This document shows positions 39,289 through 49,107 of a DNA stretch of 64,000 bases, one piece after another (position 1 is the first letter of the stretch; the number at the start of each line of letters is the position of its first letter). The notes beneath the pieces are model-generated. The model was given only the letters and a program-made list of their open reading frames with translations. It searched no databases and was not told the origin of the DNA. The translations under genes were made by a program, and so were the position numbers. The stretch covers positions 945,845 to 1,009,844 of the forward strand of contig NZ_FZOG01000002.1 of NCBI RefSeq assembly GCF_900188155.1. Direction: 5' to 3'. This DNA comes from Pseudomonas segetis (GTDB lineage: Bacteria; Pseudomonadota; Gammaproteobacteria; Pseudomonadales; Pseudomonadaceae).

Positions 39289-40080
39289 TCAGCCGGGGAT
39301 ACGCCAAAGCAGCAGGCTCGAGTCGCGCCAGTCATGTAAATCCAGCTCTCGGTCCGCCGGCACGCCAGGCACGGCGAAGGTATTGCTCACAAACAATGCA
39401 CCGGGCTGCATCTCGGCACATACCTTTTGCCAGAGCTGCGGCATGGGCGCTGGTGATAAGAAACAGTACACCACATTGAACTCAGTCAAATCTGTGCGCC
39501 AAAGGCTCTGGTAGCGAATGCTGCAATTGCGCTGAAACAATGACCGAAGCCAGGCCAGCAAATAGGATAATGGCGCGGTTTCGACCCCCACAAAGCGCCC
39601 TTCAGGAAACTGCCGGGCAAGCGCCAGCAGTGGCCCTGCGGGACCGCAACCCAAATCGACAAAACGCAGCGGCGCAGGTTGCCGGGCGAGGATATCGGCC
39701 AGCAACTGCGTGCCCTGCGCACCCGTGAGGTACAGCGGCACCCGCTCACTGAAACTGTTCCAGTTGAGCAACAGCAAAATAAAAAACACCAGCAGGAACA
39801 CCCAGGACGGCAACGGCGCGCCGCCAAAGGCCAACAACGCAGGAACGAACGCCAGGTTCAGCCACCACCACCAACGCGACAAGCCCAGCCAGCGGCCAAT
39901 GCTTGCCGCCATCAAACCTTGCAGCAGGCCCGCAGTCAGCAAGGCAAAGCGCCAGTGCGCAATGTAATTGGCAAACAGCACAATGACCGTCAGCAATGCG
40001 GTCGCCGTCAACTGTGCAAGCAGCGCCACCAATGCCGGATAACGCTGAGCCAATCCGCGCAGCCCCTCAACCCACCCCAT
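39289..40080 (-). CDS. Membrane-anchored class I SAM-dependent methyltransferase
   Basis: A 263-residue protein with three or four N-terminal hydrophobic segments (about 15-35, 40-60, 65-90, 92-110) followed by a Rossmann methyltransferase domain. The SAM-binding motif is [20 protein letters not shown] (about 143-162), followed by [10 protein letters not shown]. The substrate is unknown; a lipid or envelope target is plausible given the membrane anchor. I chose ATG 40080 because GAGGGGG lies 6 bases upstream, although the frame is open to 40401. It sits between orn and rsgA. Confidence 0.8.
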   Translation of the reverse strand: MGWVEGLRGLAQRYPALVALLAQLTATALLTVIVLFANYIAHWRFALLTAGLLQGLMAASIGRWLGLSRWWWWLNLAFVPALLAFGGAPLPSWVFLLVFFILLLLNWNSFSERVPLYLTGAQGTQLLADILARQPAPLRFVDLGCGPAGPLLALARQFPEGRFVGVETAPLSYLLAWLRSLFQRNCSIRYQSLWRTDLTEFNVVYCFLSPAPMPQLWQKVCAEMQPGALFVSNTFAVPGVPADRELDLHDWRDSSLLLWRIPG

Positions 40081-40252
40081 CAAACGCCCCCTCAATAGTG
40101 CAGCATCAGGATTTCTTTGCCTGTCTGTCCAGGCCGATGCGCTTCGCAGTTTAGTCGCAGCCGCAGTCTTTGGCGCCGCGCGTGCTAGAATCGCAAGCAA
40201 AATAAACGGCTGTAGCTCTGCCACCCTTAAGTACCACACCTTCGGAACCTCC

Positions 40253-41284
40253 ATGGCCAAACGCCAACTCAATCGCCGGCAAAACTGGCGCATCGAAAAA
40301 ATCCAGGGCGAGCGTGCTGCCCGCGCCGCCAAGCGCGAATCACAAGCACTGCAAACGCTGGAAGGCGGCGACCTTGGCCCAGAGCAAACCGGGCTGGTCA
40401 TCGCCCACTTTGGCGTTCAAGTCGAGGTCGAAGCGCTCGAAGGGGAAATGGCTGGGCAGGTCTTCCGCTGCCACCTGCGCGCCAACCTGCCAACCATGGT
40501 TACCGGTGATCGTGTAGTCTGGCGCCCAGGCAATCAGGGGATTGGCGTAATTGTTGCGCAACTGCCGCGCAACACAGAGCTGTGCCGTCCTGACCCCCGT
40601 GGCCAACTTAAACCGGTGGCAGCAAACGTTGACCTGATCGTCATTGTCTTTGCGCCGCTGCCGGAACCCCATGCCAACCTGATCGACCGCTACCTGGTCG
40701 CCGCCGAGCATGCAGGCATCCGCCCCTTGCTATTGCTCAACAAGGCAGACCTGATCGATGAGCAAAACGCTGTCGCACTCAATGCCATGCTCGCGGTCTA
40801 TCGCCAGCTAGGTTATCCACTGCTTGAGGTCTCGGCCCATCAGGGCGACGGCATGGAGCAGCTCATGCAGCAGCTTAACGGCCATGTCAGTGTGTTCGTT
40901 GGCCAATCAGGGGTTGGCAAGTCATCGCTGGTCAACAGCTTGCTGCCCGAGGTGGAAACCCGCGTCGGCCCTTTGTCCGAGCTGACCGGAAAAGGCACTC
41001 ACACCACAACCACGGCGCGCCTGTTCCACTTCCCGGGTGGCGGCGAATTGATCGACTCGCCCGGAATTCGCGAATTTGGCCTGGTCCATGTCAGCCGTGA
41101 TGACGTTGAAGCCGGGTTTATCGAGTTCCACGAACTGCTCGGCCACTGCCGCTTTCGCGACTGCAAGCATGATCGCGAGCCAGGCTGCGCACTACTCAAG
41201 GCCCTTGAAGAAGGCCGTATCCAGCCACAACGCATGGCCAGCTACCGGCATATCCTGGCCAGCCTGCCTGAAGACGAGTATTAA
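40253..41284 (+). CDS. rsgA: Ribosome small-subunit GTPase RsgA
   Basis: A 343-residue circularly permuted GTPase that checks late 30S assembly. The N-terminal OB domain (about 30-110) precedes the permuted G domain: G4 [10 protein letters not shown]1 [16 protein letters not shown] (about 213-228), G3 [10 protein letters not shown]-terminal zinc finger region has [17 protein letters not shown] 40253 is preceded by GGAACC. The N-terminus is strongly basic, as usual for the pseudomonad protein. Confidence 0.96.
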   Translation: MAKRQLNRRQNWRIEKIQGERAARAAKRESQALQTLEGGDLGPEQTGLVIAHFGVQVEVEALEGEMAGQVFRCHLRANLPTMVTGDRVVWRPGNQGIGVIVAQLPRNTELCRPDPRGQLKPVAANVDLIVIVFAPLPEPHANLIDRYLVAAEHAGIRPLLLLNKADLIDEQNAVALNAMLAVYRQLGYPLLEVSAHQGDGMEQLMQQLNGHVSVFVGQSGVGKSSLVNSLLPEVETRVGPLSELTGKGTHTTTTARLFHFPGGGELIDSPGIREFGLVHVSRDDVEAGFIEFHELLGHCRFRDCKHDREPGCALLKALEEGRIQPQRMASYRHILASLPEDEY

Positions 41285-41315
41285 GGAAAAGGGCCGGCAG
41301 CGCTGATGCCTGCGC

Positions 41316-42341
41316 CTAGAGCTCGGGCTTATCGACCTTGAGCGTTCCGTCTTCAAAGATATTCAAGCGCTGCTTGATCTCTTCAGATGGCAAGATATCT
41401 GGCGCCGCCGGGGCCGGGGCGTCCGGCTTGGCTGAAGCCCCAGGCTCAGCCGCTTCCCCCGAACCCTGGGCGCCATCGATGGCGCGCTGCGCCCGCTTGG
41501 TCAATACGACTATGTCGATACGCCGGTTGACCGGATTAAAGGGGTCCTCCCGGTCGAACAACGCCGAAGACGCATAACCCACCACCCGCGCCACTTTATC
41601 GGCGTCATAACCACCCTCGACCAACACCCGACGCGCCGCGTTGGCGCGATTGGCCGACAACTCCCAGTTGCCAAAACCGCCAGTGCCAGCAAAGGGCTTG
41701 GCATCGGTATGGCCGCTGATGCTGATTTTGTTCGGCACAGCGTTGATGGTGTCGGTCAGCGCCAGCAGGATATCCTCGAAATAAGGCTGCAGGCGTGCAC
41801 TACCGATGGCGAACATGGGCCGATTTTCAGCATCCATGATCTGGATACGCAAGCCATCCTGGGTGATTTCGAAGAGAATCTGATCCTTGAAATTACGCAA
41901 TTGCGGATCTTCGTTGACCTTGTTCTGCAGTTCCTGCAGCAAAAGCTCCAGGCGCTCGCGCTCCATTTGCTCGGCAATGCTTTCGGCCTTTTGCGGATCA
42001 ACCGAGCTGGAGTCGGCATCCCCCGGCTGCACATCGGTGGCACTTTCCGACTCCTGGGGCTGAATCTCGGGATTCAATGTTCGGTCGGGTGAAGGGGTTG
42101 GCGAACCGCCCAGATCAATCACATAAGGGCTGGCGCTTTCAGTAAAGCCGATAGGGTCCTGAAAGTAGCCGGAAATCAATTTTTTCTGTTCAGGCGTGGC
42201 CGACGACATCAGCCACATGACCATAAAGAACGCCATCATCGCGATTGCGAAGTCGGCAAAGGCAATTTTCCAGGCACCACCATGCCCGCCGCCAACGACT
42301 TTCTTGACGCGTTTTACAATGATTGGCTGATTATTCTCCAT
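41316..42341 (-). CDS. motB: Flagellar motor stator protein MotB
   Basis: A 341-residue stator subunit. Its N-terminal span (about 28-47) contains the proton-binding Asp30 (AFADFAIAMMAFF). A disordered acidic linker (about 70-140) follows, then the OmpA/Pal-type peptidoglycan-binding domain (ISGHTDAKPF, NWELSANRANAARRVL), and an Ala/Pro-rich tail. It lies 10 bases after motA on the same strand. Of the two Pseudomonas stator sets this is the MotAB type by position near rsgA. Confidence 0.95.
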   Translation of the reverse strand: MENNQPIIVKRVKKVVGGGHGGAWKIAFADFAIAMMAFFMVMWLMSSATPEQKKLISGYFQDPIGFTESASPYVIDLGGSPTPSPDRTLNPEIQPQESESATDVQPGDADSSSVDPQKAESIAEQMERERLELLLQELQNKVNEDPQLRNFKDQILFEITQDGLRIQIMDAENRPMFAIGSARLQPYFEDILLALTDTINAVPNKISISGHTDAKPFAGTGGFGNWELSANRANAARRVLVEGGYDADKVARVVGYASSALFDREDPFNPVNRRIDIVVLTKRAQRAIDGAQGSGEAAEPGASAKPDAPAPAAPDILPSEEIKQRLNIFEDGTLKVDKPEL

Positions 42342-42351
42342 GACTCAGCCT

Positions 42352-43203
42352 TTAGTTCCCGCGCATTGCCTGTTCAAGCTCGATAAAGCTTGGGCGGTGC
42401 GCCGGATACAAGACTTTACGTGCGAACTCGACAGCCAGTGACGGTGGCATCCCCGAGGCAGATGCGACCAAACCCGCCTTGATCGCCTCGTAGACATTGA
42501 CCTCTTCCTTGGCGTCATGCTCAAGGGAACTGGCCAAGGGGCCAAAAAAACCATAGGAGGCCAAGATCCCCATGAAGGTACCTGCCAGTGCGGTACCGAC
42601 CTTTTCACCAATCTCGGCATTATTGGCTTCGGCCAGAACCGACATGGTAATCACGATCCCCAATACGGCGGCGACGATACCCATTGCCGGCAAGCCATCG
42701 GCAATCTTCGCAACAGCATGGCTGGGATGCTCAAGCTCTTCCTTGAGACTGGCGATTTCCATGTCGAACAGGCCTTCAAGCTCATGGGGCGCCATGTTGC
42801 CCGACGACATGATGCGCAGGTAGTCACAGATGTACGAAGTCATCCGTTCGTCCTTGAGGATCGCCGGGTACTTGCTGAAGATGGGACTCGCCGCCGGGTC
42901 TTCAAGATCGGCCTCAATGGCCATCATGCCTTCACGCCGGCTCTTGTTAAGAATTTCGTAGATCAGCTTCAGCACATCCAGGTAGTAGGCGTGAGTGAAG
43001 CGCGAGCTGAACATCTTCAACGATTTCTTGAACACATGCATAAAGGTGCTGCCAGGGTTCGCCTGGAGGAATGCCCCCAAAGCCGCGCCCCCGATAATCA
43101 GCACCTCGAAAGGATGCACCAATGCCATGACATGGCCGCCAGACATGATGAAACCACCCAGGACGCTGGCGAACACCACTATGATGCCGATGATTTTTGC
43201 CAT
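42352..43203 (-). CDS. motA: Flagellar motor stator protein MotA
   Basis: A 283-residue four-span stator protein that forms the proton channel with MotB and touches the rotor. Spans lie near 1-20, 30-50, 170-190 and 200-222, with the large cytoplasmic loop (about 55-165) between the second and third. The conserved GLPAMGIVAAVLGIVITM segment of span 3 is intact. It is first in the motAB operon; I did not find a convincing sigma-28 promoter on this strand. Confidence 0.96.
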   Translation of the reverse strand: MAKIIGIIVVFASVLGGFIMSGGHVMALVHPFEVLIIGGAALGAFLQANPGSTFMHVFKKSLKMFSSRFTHAYYLDVLKLIYEILNKSRREGMMAIEADLEDPAASPIFSKYPAILKDERMTSYICDYLRIMSSGNMAPHELEGLFDMEIASLKEELEHPSHAVAKIADGLPAMGIVAAVLGIVITMSVLAEANNAEIGEKVGTALAGTFMGILASYGFFGPLASSLEHDAKEEVNVYEAIKAGLVASASGMPPSLAVEFARKVLYPAHRPSFIELEQAMRGN

Positions 43204-43420
43204 AATTTAAAAACTTATCTGACCTTGAAGTAAGGGAACGACCGAAAGAGCCAACCTGCCACGAGCAAACACGGTGCCAGGCTCAACCGATAACGCAACC
43301 CTTGGCGCGCCTGGTTTTTTCAGCCTGTTACCCGGAATAATTAAAACAGCCCTTCTCTATATCGGAAGATTTGCGCGAGACTATAGTCAGTTAATAATAA
43401 AAGCCAGTTTGGCCCACCCG

Positions 43421-44938
43421 ATGCCCAATCAAATTGCTAGACCGCGCACATTGAAAGCATGGCTGGAGCTGTTGGATAAACAGCCACTGCCCGTACAGAT
43501 CGAAAGCCGACAAAAAGTCCTGGCAGCGCTGACTGACAGTCGCCGCTCCTTGCGCGAGATAGCAGAATTAATTCAAAGCAGCCCCGCCTTGGCAATCAGC
43601 GTACTGCGCGAAGCCAATGCCTCGGAAAACAGCCTGGGCGAACCGGCTGAAAGCCTCGAAAACGCACTCAACAGGCTTGGACTGCAGCGCACGCAAACCC
43701 TGCTTGAACGCCTACCGGCCCTGAGTAGCGAAGAAATACCGCTCGCATTGCGCCAGATTCAATTGATTAGCCAACATGCATCGCAGCAGGCAAATGGCCT
43801 GTTCTCCAGCCGCCTGGCCCGGCTGTGGCAGGAGATTCACTGGGGCAGCCTGTTGTTTCTTGCCCCAGCCTGGGCACTGGTATCGGCCTACCCCGACTTG
43901 CTCGATACCTGGGAGCAACGCGTGCTGGTCAAGGCCGAACCCGCGCAAAAGGTCGAAATCGACATGCTCGGCGTGCCCCTGCTCCAGCTTTGCCTGGCCC
44001 TGGCCGAACGCTGGAAGCTGCCCGAATGGATCTGCTACAGCTACCGGCTGCTGCTCAATGACCGTCGCTTTCTGGCCAAAGCCCTGCTGATTGCTCGTGA
44101 CAATGAGCACCCGTTGCACCAACAGCAATGCCTGGATGCCGACCCCGACCTGCAGCGCTGGCTTGGCCAGCCTGCCAACTGCATTCTCCTGGCCAACGGC
44201 CTGGCACTTTCAGCGCACCACGCCTGGGATGGCCCGCACAGCCTGCGCTGGCAGCAACTTACCGGTTTGTACCTGCAAGTTCCGGTTGCAGACCTGCAAC
44301 AGTGGGTCCACCAACAAGCCGCAATCAGTGCGCGCAAACTGGTGACCAACGGCCTTTGGCATCCCGCGCAAGCAATGCTCTGGCCTTGGCATGTCAGCCA
44401 CCTGCAGCCAGCCAAGCCGCCACCAGCCGGGATCATCGACAAGGACGACTGGCGCCAGCTTTGCCAGCAACTGCTGAGCGAGCCAAGCGCGTTTAACAAT
44501 GTGTTGCAACTCACTTCCTGCGCCAGCCGCGCCTTGCATGCCTGCGGCATGCAGCGCGTCTTGTTGCTCCTGGCGGATCGCACGCAAAGCAAGCTGGTCG
44601 CGCAACACCCCATCGGCCTCAATCAAGCAGCCAACGGGCTGAGTCTTGACCCGCAACACAGCCAGGTGATTCGTACCCTGCTGAGCAAACCCGGACAGCT
44701 TCGCCTGACGCCTGAAAACATGGCGCAATTCTCTGCCCGCCTGCCCGGTGCGCTCAAGGAGCTGTTTACTGGCGAACATTGGTTGCTCAGGTCACTGGGC
44801 GCCAATGGCCGCGTGGTGATGATTGCGATCACTGATTGCGGCGGCGCAGCCTTTGATGAAAGCCGCCTGCAGCTCTTCGCCAAAACCAGCCAATGCATTG
44901 AGCGTGCAATCAGCAACTTTGCCAATCGCGGACGCTGA
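43421..44938 (+). CDS. HDOD-domain protein with GAF-like C-terminus
   Basis: A 505-residue cytoplasmic protein. An HDOD-type helical region covers roughly residues 15-300 (SPALAISVLREANA near 54-67, typical of the family, then ENALNRLGLQRTQTLLER). The last 150 residues resemble a GAF domain (FNNVLQLTSCASRALHACGM onward). HDOD proteins act in signalling, often linked to motility and c-di-GMP, but lack phosphodiesterase residues. ATG 43421 is preferred to the in-frame codon at 43274 because the upstream stretch looks like promoter DNA. Divergent from motA. Confidence 0.82.
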   Translation: MPNQIARPRTLKAWLELLDKQPLPVQIESRQKVLAALTDSRRSLREIAELIQSSPALAISVLREANASENSLGEPAESLENALNRLGLQRTQTLLERLPALSSEEIPLALRQIQLISQHASQQANGLFSSRLARLWQEIHWGSLLFLAPAWALVSAYPDLLDTWEQRVLVKAEPAQKVEIDMLGVPLLQLCLALAERWKLPEWICYSYRLLLNDRRFLAKALLIARDNEHPLHQQQCLDADPDLQRWLGQPANCILLANGLALSAHHAWDGPHSLRWQQLTGLYLQVPVADLQQWVHQQAAISARKLVTNGLWHPAQAMLWPWHVSHLQPAKPPPAGIIDKDDWRQLCQQLLSEPSAFNNVLQLTSCASRALHACGMQRVLLLLADRTQSKLVAQHPIGLNQAANGLSLDPQHSQVIRTLLSKPGQLRLTPENMAQFSARLPGALKELFTGEHWLLRSLGANGRVVMIAITDCGGAAFDESRLQLFAKTSQCIERAISNFANRGR

Positions 44939-45099
44939 GCAAACAGCAAAATGCCGAGGACACAACCTGACAAGCCCTTGGGATCATGCTCGTACCGCGA
45001 CAGGCCGTCTCTCGTACAGCAGTTGTTCGAAGCTTATCCAGCCTTTCCGCTACAATGGCGCCCATCAACCCATCAGCAACCTATTTACTGAGGTCCGGC

Positions 45100-45915
45100 A
45101 TGTCCGCCTTCGCTGAACTCCCACTGGTTATTGAGCCTGCCGAGCTGGCCAGCCGCCTTGATGCCCCCGAACTGATACTGGTCGATCTCACCAGTGCCGC
45201 GCGCTACGCATCCGGGCACATTCCAGGCGCCTACTTTGTCGATCCGAAGCGTACACAACTAGGCCTGCCACCAGCGCCCGGCCTACTGCCCACCCATGAA
45301 AACCTGGAGCAGATGTTTACCGAGCTTGGGCATAATCCCAATGCCGTTTATGTGGTGTATGACGACGAGGGCGGTGGCTGGGCCGGACGCTTCATCTGGT
45401 TACTCGACATCATTGGACACAAAAACTATCACTACCTTGATGGCGGCTTGCTCGCCTGGCTCGCGGAACACCGCGAAGTCAGCGTCGCCCAGCCAGCCCT
45501 GCACAGCGCCAAGGTCGAACTGCAGCTCGATGACAGCCCGGTCGCCAGCCGCGAATACCTGCAAAGCCGGCTCGGCGCCAGCGACCTGGCAATTTGGGAT
45601 GCGCGCGGACCGAGTGAATACAGTGGCGAGAAAGTGCTGGCAGCCAAAGGCGGCCATATTCCTGGGGCCATTAACTTTGAGTGGACCGCAGGCATGGACC
45701 CGGCCCGCTCGCTGCGCATGCGCCAGGATATGGCCGAGGTGCTGCACAATCTCGGTATCACGCCCGACAAAGAAGTGATTACCCATTGCCAGACGCACCA
45801 TCGTTCGGGGTTTACCTACCTGGCGGCAAAAGCCCTGGGCTATCCCAATGTCAAAGCCTACGCCGGTTCCTGGGGCGAATGGGGCAACCACCCCGATACC
45901 CCGGTAGAATGCTGA
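45100..45915 (+). CDS. rhdA: Thiosulfate:cyanide sulfurtransferase (rhodanese) RhdA
   Basis: A 271-residue two-domain rhodanese; the length equals that of Azotobacter vinelandii RhdA. The catalytic loop is CQTHHRS with Cys230, the distinctive RhdA-type loop rather than the CRxGxT loop of other rhodaneses. It transfers sulfane sulfur from thiosulfate to cyanide or other acceptors. ATG 45100 (MSAFAELP) is the family start; the frame is open from 44986. A possible -10 TACAAT lies at 45051-45056. psd follows 84 bases later. Confidence 0.94.
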   Translation: MSAFAELPLVIEPAELASRLDAPELILVDLTSAARYASGHIPGAYFVDPKRTQLGLPPAPGLLPTHENLEQMFTELGHNPNAVYVVYDDEGGGWAGRFIWLLDIIGHKNYHYLDGGLLAWLAEHREVSVAQPALHSAKVELQLDDSPVASREYLQSRLGASDLAIWDARGPSEYSGEKVLAAKGGHIPGAINFEWTAGMDPARSLRMRQDMAEVLHNLGITPDKEVITHCQTHHRSGFTYLAAKALGYPNVKAYAGSWGEWGNHPDTPVEC

Positions 45916-45999
45916 GCAATCGCTTGCACACGCATTAGCCCGTGCAGTGCCTGCAACATCGCCGCACTGCACAATCAAGAAAGCCTCTAAGGAATTGCA

Positions 46000-46872
46000 A
46001 TGAAACAACGCCTATTCATCATCAGCCAATATTTGCTGCCACATCATTTGTTGTCGCGGCTGATCGGCTACGCTGCTGAGTGCCGCACGGCCTGGTTCAA
46101 AAATCGCCTGATCAACTGGTTCATCAAGCGCTACAACGTCGACATGAGCCAGGCGCAGGTCGAAGACCCAACAGCTTTCGAGCATTTCAATGCATTCTTC
46201 ACCCGTGCCCTCAAAAACGACGCACGCCCACTCGACCTCAGCGATGACGCAGTGCTCTGCCCGGCAGACGGCGCCATCAGCCAACTTGGCAAAATCGAGC
46301 ACGGCCGGATATTCCAGGCCAAGGGGCACAGTTTCAGCGTGGTCGAATTGCTGGGCGGCGATACCCAGCTGGCTAGCCCGTTCATGGGCGGTGAGTTTGC
46401 AACGGTTTATCTCTCGCCCAAAGACTATCATCGCGTGCACATGCCGCTGTCCGGCACACTCAAACAGATGGTCTATGTGCCGGGTCGCCTGTTCTCGGTC
46501 AACCAGGCCACAGCTGAGAACGTGCCTGAGTTATTCGCCCGTAACGAACGCGTGGTTTGCCTGTTCGACACCGAGCGTGGCCCGATGGCCGTGGTGCTGG
46601 TTGGTGCAATGATAGTTGCCTCGGTCGAAACCGTCTGGGCTGGCCTGGTCACACCGCCTAAGCGCGAGCTGAAAACCTTTGCCTACGATGAAGCTGCACG
46701 CGCGCCAATCCATCTTGAAAAAGGCGCCGAAATGGGCCGCTTCAAACTAGGTTCGACCGCCGTTGTATTGTTTGGCCCCGAGCAGGTTAAATGGAGCGAG
46801 GCCCTGACCGCAGGCAGCAGCGTCCAGATGGGTCAACTCATGGGTTCCAAAGCGCTGAAGGCTGACGCATAG
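46000..46872 (+). CDS. psd: Phosphatidylserine decarboxylase proenzyme
   Basis: A 290-residue proenzyme that makes phosphatidylethanolamine from phosphatidylserine. The self-cleavage motif LGST is at residues 250-253; Ser252 becomes the pyruvoyl group of the small alpha chain. The conserved [13 protein letters not shown] segment is present near residues 137-149. AAGGA precedes ATG 46000. It is an inner-membrane-associated enzyme and the terminal step in the main membrane lipid pathway. Confidence 0.96.
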   Translation: MKQRLFIISQYLLPHHLLSRLIGYAAECRTAWFKNRLINWFIKRYNVDMSQAQVEDPTAFEHFNAFFTRALKNDARPLDLSDDAVLCPADGAISQLGKIEHGRIFQAKGHSFSVVELLGGDTQLASPFMGGEFATVYLSPKDYHRVHMPLSGTLKQMVYVPGRLFSVNQATAENVPELFARNERVVCLFDTERGPMAVVLVGAMIVASVETVWAGLVTPPKRELKTFAYDEAARAPIHLEKGAEMGRFKLGSTAVVLFGPEQVKWSEALTAGSSVQMGQLMGSKALKADA

Positions 46873-47019
46873 ACACCGCACGACACCCAATAGTGTAGAG
46901 TTGCAAAATCGCTCGATCAGGGATTCCGGGCAGGACTGAGTCATAATGAACTGGAGCAATAGCTTTGTGACTCAGCTACCTACGGCGAGCTTTTTATCCA
47001 GTGTCACACAGGGATGATG

Positions 47020-47046
47020 CTAGAGTTTCTAGTATGACCACTAGAA
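47020..47046. promoter_or_regulatory. Overlapping CTAG inverted repeats upstream of the fimX-neighbour gene
   Basis: CTAGA-GTT-TCTAG (47020-47032) overlaps a second inverted repeat, TTCTAGT (47027-47033) with ACTAGAA (47040-47046). Three CTAG tetranucleotides thus fall in 27 bases, 19 bases before the next ATG. CTAG is rare in enterobacterial and pseudomonad DNA, so the cluster may be an operator; no known regulator is assigned. Confidence 0.4.
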
Positions 47047-47064
47047 TGTTGGCCCTTTGCCGGC

Positions 47065-48912
47065 ATGGAGTATTCAGGTTTGACTGAGACACAAGCACCT
47101 CACCTCTTGCTTCGCGTTTCGACGCCGAAAAACCAGAGCCTGTCGTTCTGTGACTCTACGCCGCGTGACCTCAAACGCTGGATAGCCCACCTGCCCAAAG
47201 CCAATATTGGCGAGACAGCTCGCCAGCTTTACCAGGCTCTGGTTGAGATCAACCAACTGCTGACCCCTTCCGACAATCGCTTGCAGCTTTTGGAGTTGTT
47301 GCGCCCGGAAGTGCACTATGTCTGTCAGCATCTGGAAAAACACTTTCTCAATCAGGCCATCGTCCTTGACGAGCGCCCGCGCAAGGTTGCCAACCTTTGC
47401 CAGGCCCTGCAGAACCATCTGGCAAACGGCTACAAGCTGGTTATCTCGCGTAACGTCATCAAAACCACCAAAGAGTCGAAGCAACTGCTGACAATCGCCC
47501 TGCAACGTGCGATCCACAGTCTTTGCGGTCCACTGGTGCGAGCCAGCCAACTGTACTGCCCCGTTCCAGAAGGGTTGTGGTTTGAGTTGCATCAGCTGTA
47601 TTTGATAGCCAAGCAGCGCGGCTTGAAAAACATCGTGGTGCGCGATCCATTGGCCCGGCACAGCCAAGGCCTGAGCGTCGAGCAAAACTATATCGTCGCG
47701 GCATTGATCGGCTGCTCGCGCTGTAACCAGATGCGCCAGAGTTCGATTGCCCGTGTCGCCGAAGCGCTTGAGCAATGGAGCACGCTGGTCAATATCGAGG
47801 ACGGTAACGACCCCGAAAGCTTGTTCGCAATTGCCACCCAGCTCGATGGCCCGCCACGCTACACCTCGTTGTTTCAGAGCAAAGACCTGCAGATTGCGAT
47901 CGGTATCGACACCCATCCGCTTGTCGATGCACTCAAGGAACACCTGCTCCTTGCACCCGAGGCGGCAGGCAAGTCACGCTTGGTGGTGCCGGAAGGCTTG
48001 AGCATCGACCTTTTGCAGCACCTGAGCGCCGCCTGGGGCGATATTTCCGAGCGCACTTTCCAGCGCAGCACAGGCCAGGGCTCGCTAAACCTGTGCATTG
48101 GCATGAGTGCACTGCACTATTTCATCGCCAACAAGCGCACATTTGCCGACATCCTCAAGCTACCCGTTGAGGTCAGCAAAGTTGAGTTCAAAGAATCAAC
48201 GGGCAGGCCGGACATCTGGTCAAACGCCTTCGACGCCCAGAAAAATCCATCCTGGGACCATGGCCTGCCTTTAGAAGAGATCGAATACGAAAAACCGCAA
48301 GCGCCAGCCCATGCCAGCGCGCCAAATGAGCCTGCCCGGCAAGACGCCGACAGCTCGCAAGTTTTCCCGACGTTCGAGCTGCCCATTATCAATCTCAGCC
48401 CCGGCGGTTATTGCCTGACCTGGCCAAAGGACGTCCCCAGCCAGTTGCAAGCAGGGGAACTGCTCGGCATCCAGGACACCCCGGGCCAGGCCTGGAGCGT
48501 GGCGGTGGTTCGCTGGATACGCCAGGCGCGCGGTGGCGGCACCCAGATGGGGATTGAACTGATGGCCCCTCACGCACAGCCTTGCGGCTTGCAGCTGATC
48601 CGTAAAAGCGAGCAAAACAGCAGCTATCTACGCGGATTATTGCTACCGGAAATCAGTGCGATATCGCGCCCGGCATCGGTCCTGGTGCCACGTCTTCCGT
48701 TCCAGGAAGGCAATAAAGTGATGGTCAATATAGCGGGCGTGGAACACCGCGCCGTGCTGGGTCAGAAACACGCCTCGACTGGCAGTTTCAATCAGTTTGA
48801 ATACCGCCTCAGCAGCCTTGCAACTGAAGATCCCGGGAAGCCCGTCACACCCGCGGGAAGCCAACGCGCCGGTTCGGAGGAAGACTTTGACTCACTCTGG
48901 AAGTCGCTGTAG
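47065..48912 (+). CDS. FimX-linked conserved protein with PilZ-like C-terminus
   Basis: A 615-residue protein that I recognise only by its place between psd and fimX (the PA4958-type gene, from memory). The N-terminal 400 residues are helical with no motif I know. After a Pro/Ala-rich linker (about 410-430) a C-terminal domain (about 432-520) has INLSPGGYCLTW, matching the PilZ [D/N]xSxxG motif, and VVRWIRQARGGGTQMGIEL, a typical PilZ barrel segment. The preceding RxxxR that usually grips c-di-GMP is not evident. A TTG at 47080 with GGAG upstream is an alternative start. A role in type IV pilus or c-di-GMP signalling is inference. Confidence 0.65.
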   Translation: MEYSGLTETQAPHLLLRVSTPKNQSLSFCDSTPRDLKRWIAHLPKANIGETARQLYQALVEINQLLTPSDNRLQLLELLRPEVHYVCQHLEKHFLNQAIVLDERPRKVANLCQALQNHLANGYKLVISRNVIKTTKESKQLLTIALQRAIHSLCGPLVRASQLYCPVPEGLWFELHQLYLIAKQRGLKNIVVRDPLARHSQGLSVEQNYIVAALIGCSRCNQMRQSSIARVAEALEQWSTLVNIEDGNDPESLFAIATQLDGPPRYTSLFQSKDLQIAIGIDTHPLVDALKEHLLLAPEAAGKSRLVVPEGLSIDLLQHLSAAWGDISERTFQRSTGQGSLNLCIGMSALHYFIANKRTFADILKLPVEVSKVEFKESTGRPDIWSNAFDAQKNPSWDHGLPLEEIEYEKPQAPAHASAPNEPARQDADSSQVFPTFELPIINLSPGGYCLTWPKDVPSQLQAGELLGIQDTPGQAWSVAVVRWIRQARGGGTQMGIELMAPHAQPCGLQLIRKSEQNSSYLRGLLLPEISAISRPASVLVPRLPFQEGNKVMVNIAGVEHRAVLGQKHASTGSFNQFEYRLSSLATEDPGKPVTPAGSQRAGSEEDFDSLWKSL

Positions 48913-49107
48913 ATTCCGTGCATCTTCACTCATTCAGTGAGCCGCCAGCGTAACTAATCCAGTGTGGCAGCTTTGTTTTGCATCCCTTGGCCCAACGCAC
49001 CCCGAGTGCGCACAGCACAAGAGCCAAAGCGGCAGGCAGCAACAACCCCACTGACGATTAACCCTTGGCCGAGAGCTCGAATACCTTGGCGCAGATCGAA
49101 CTAAACA

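Noticed and set aside
43286..43293. ACCGATAA resembling a sigma-28 -10 element near motA/HDOD
   Set aside because: It lies on the strand of the HDOD gene, lacks a proper TAAA -35 at the right spacing, and does not point to motA.
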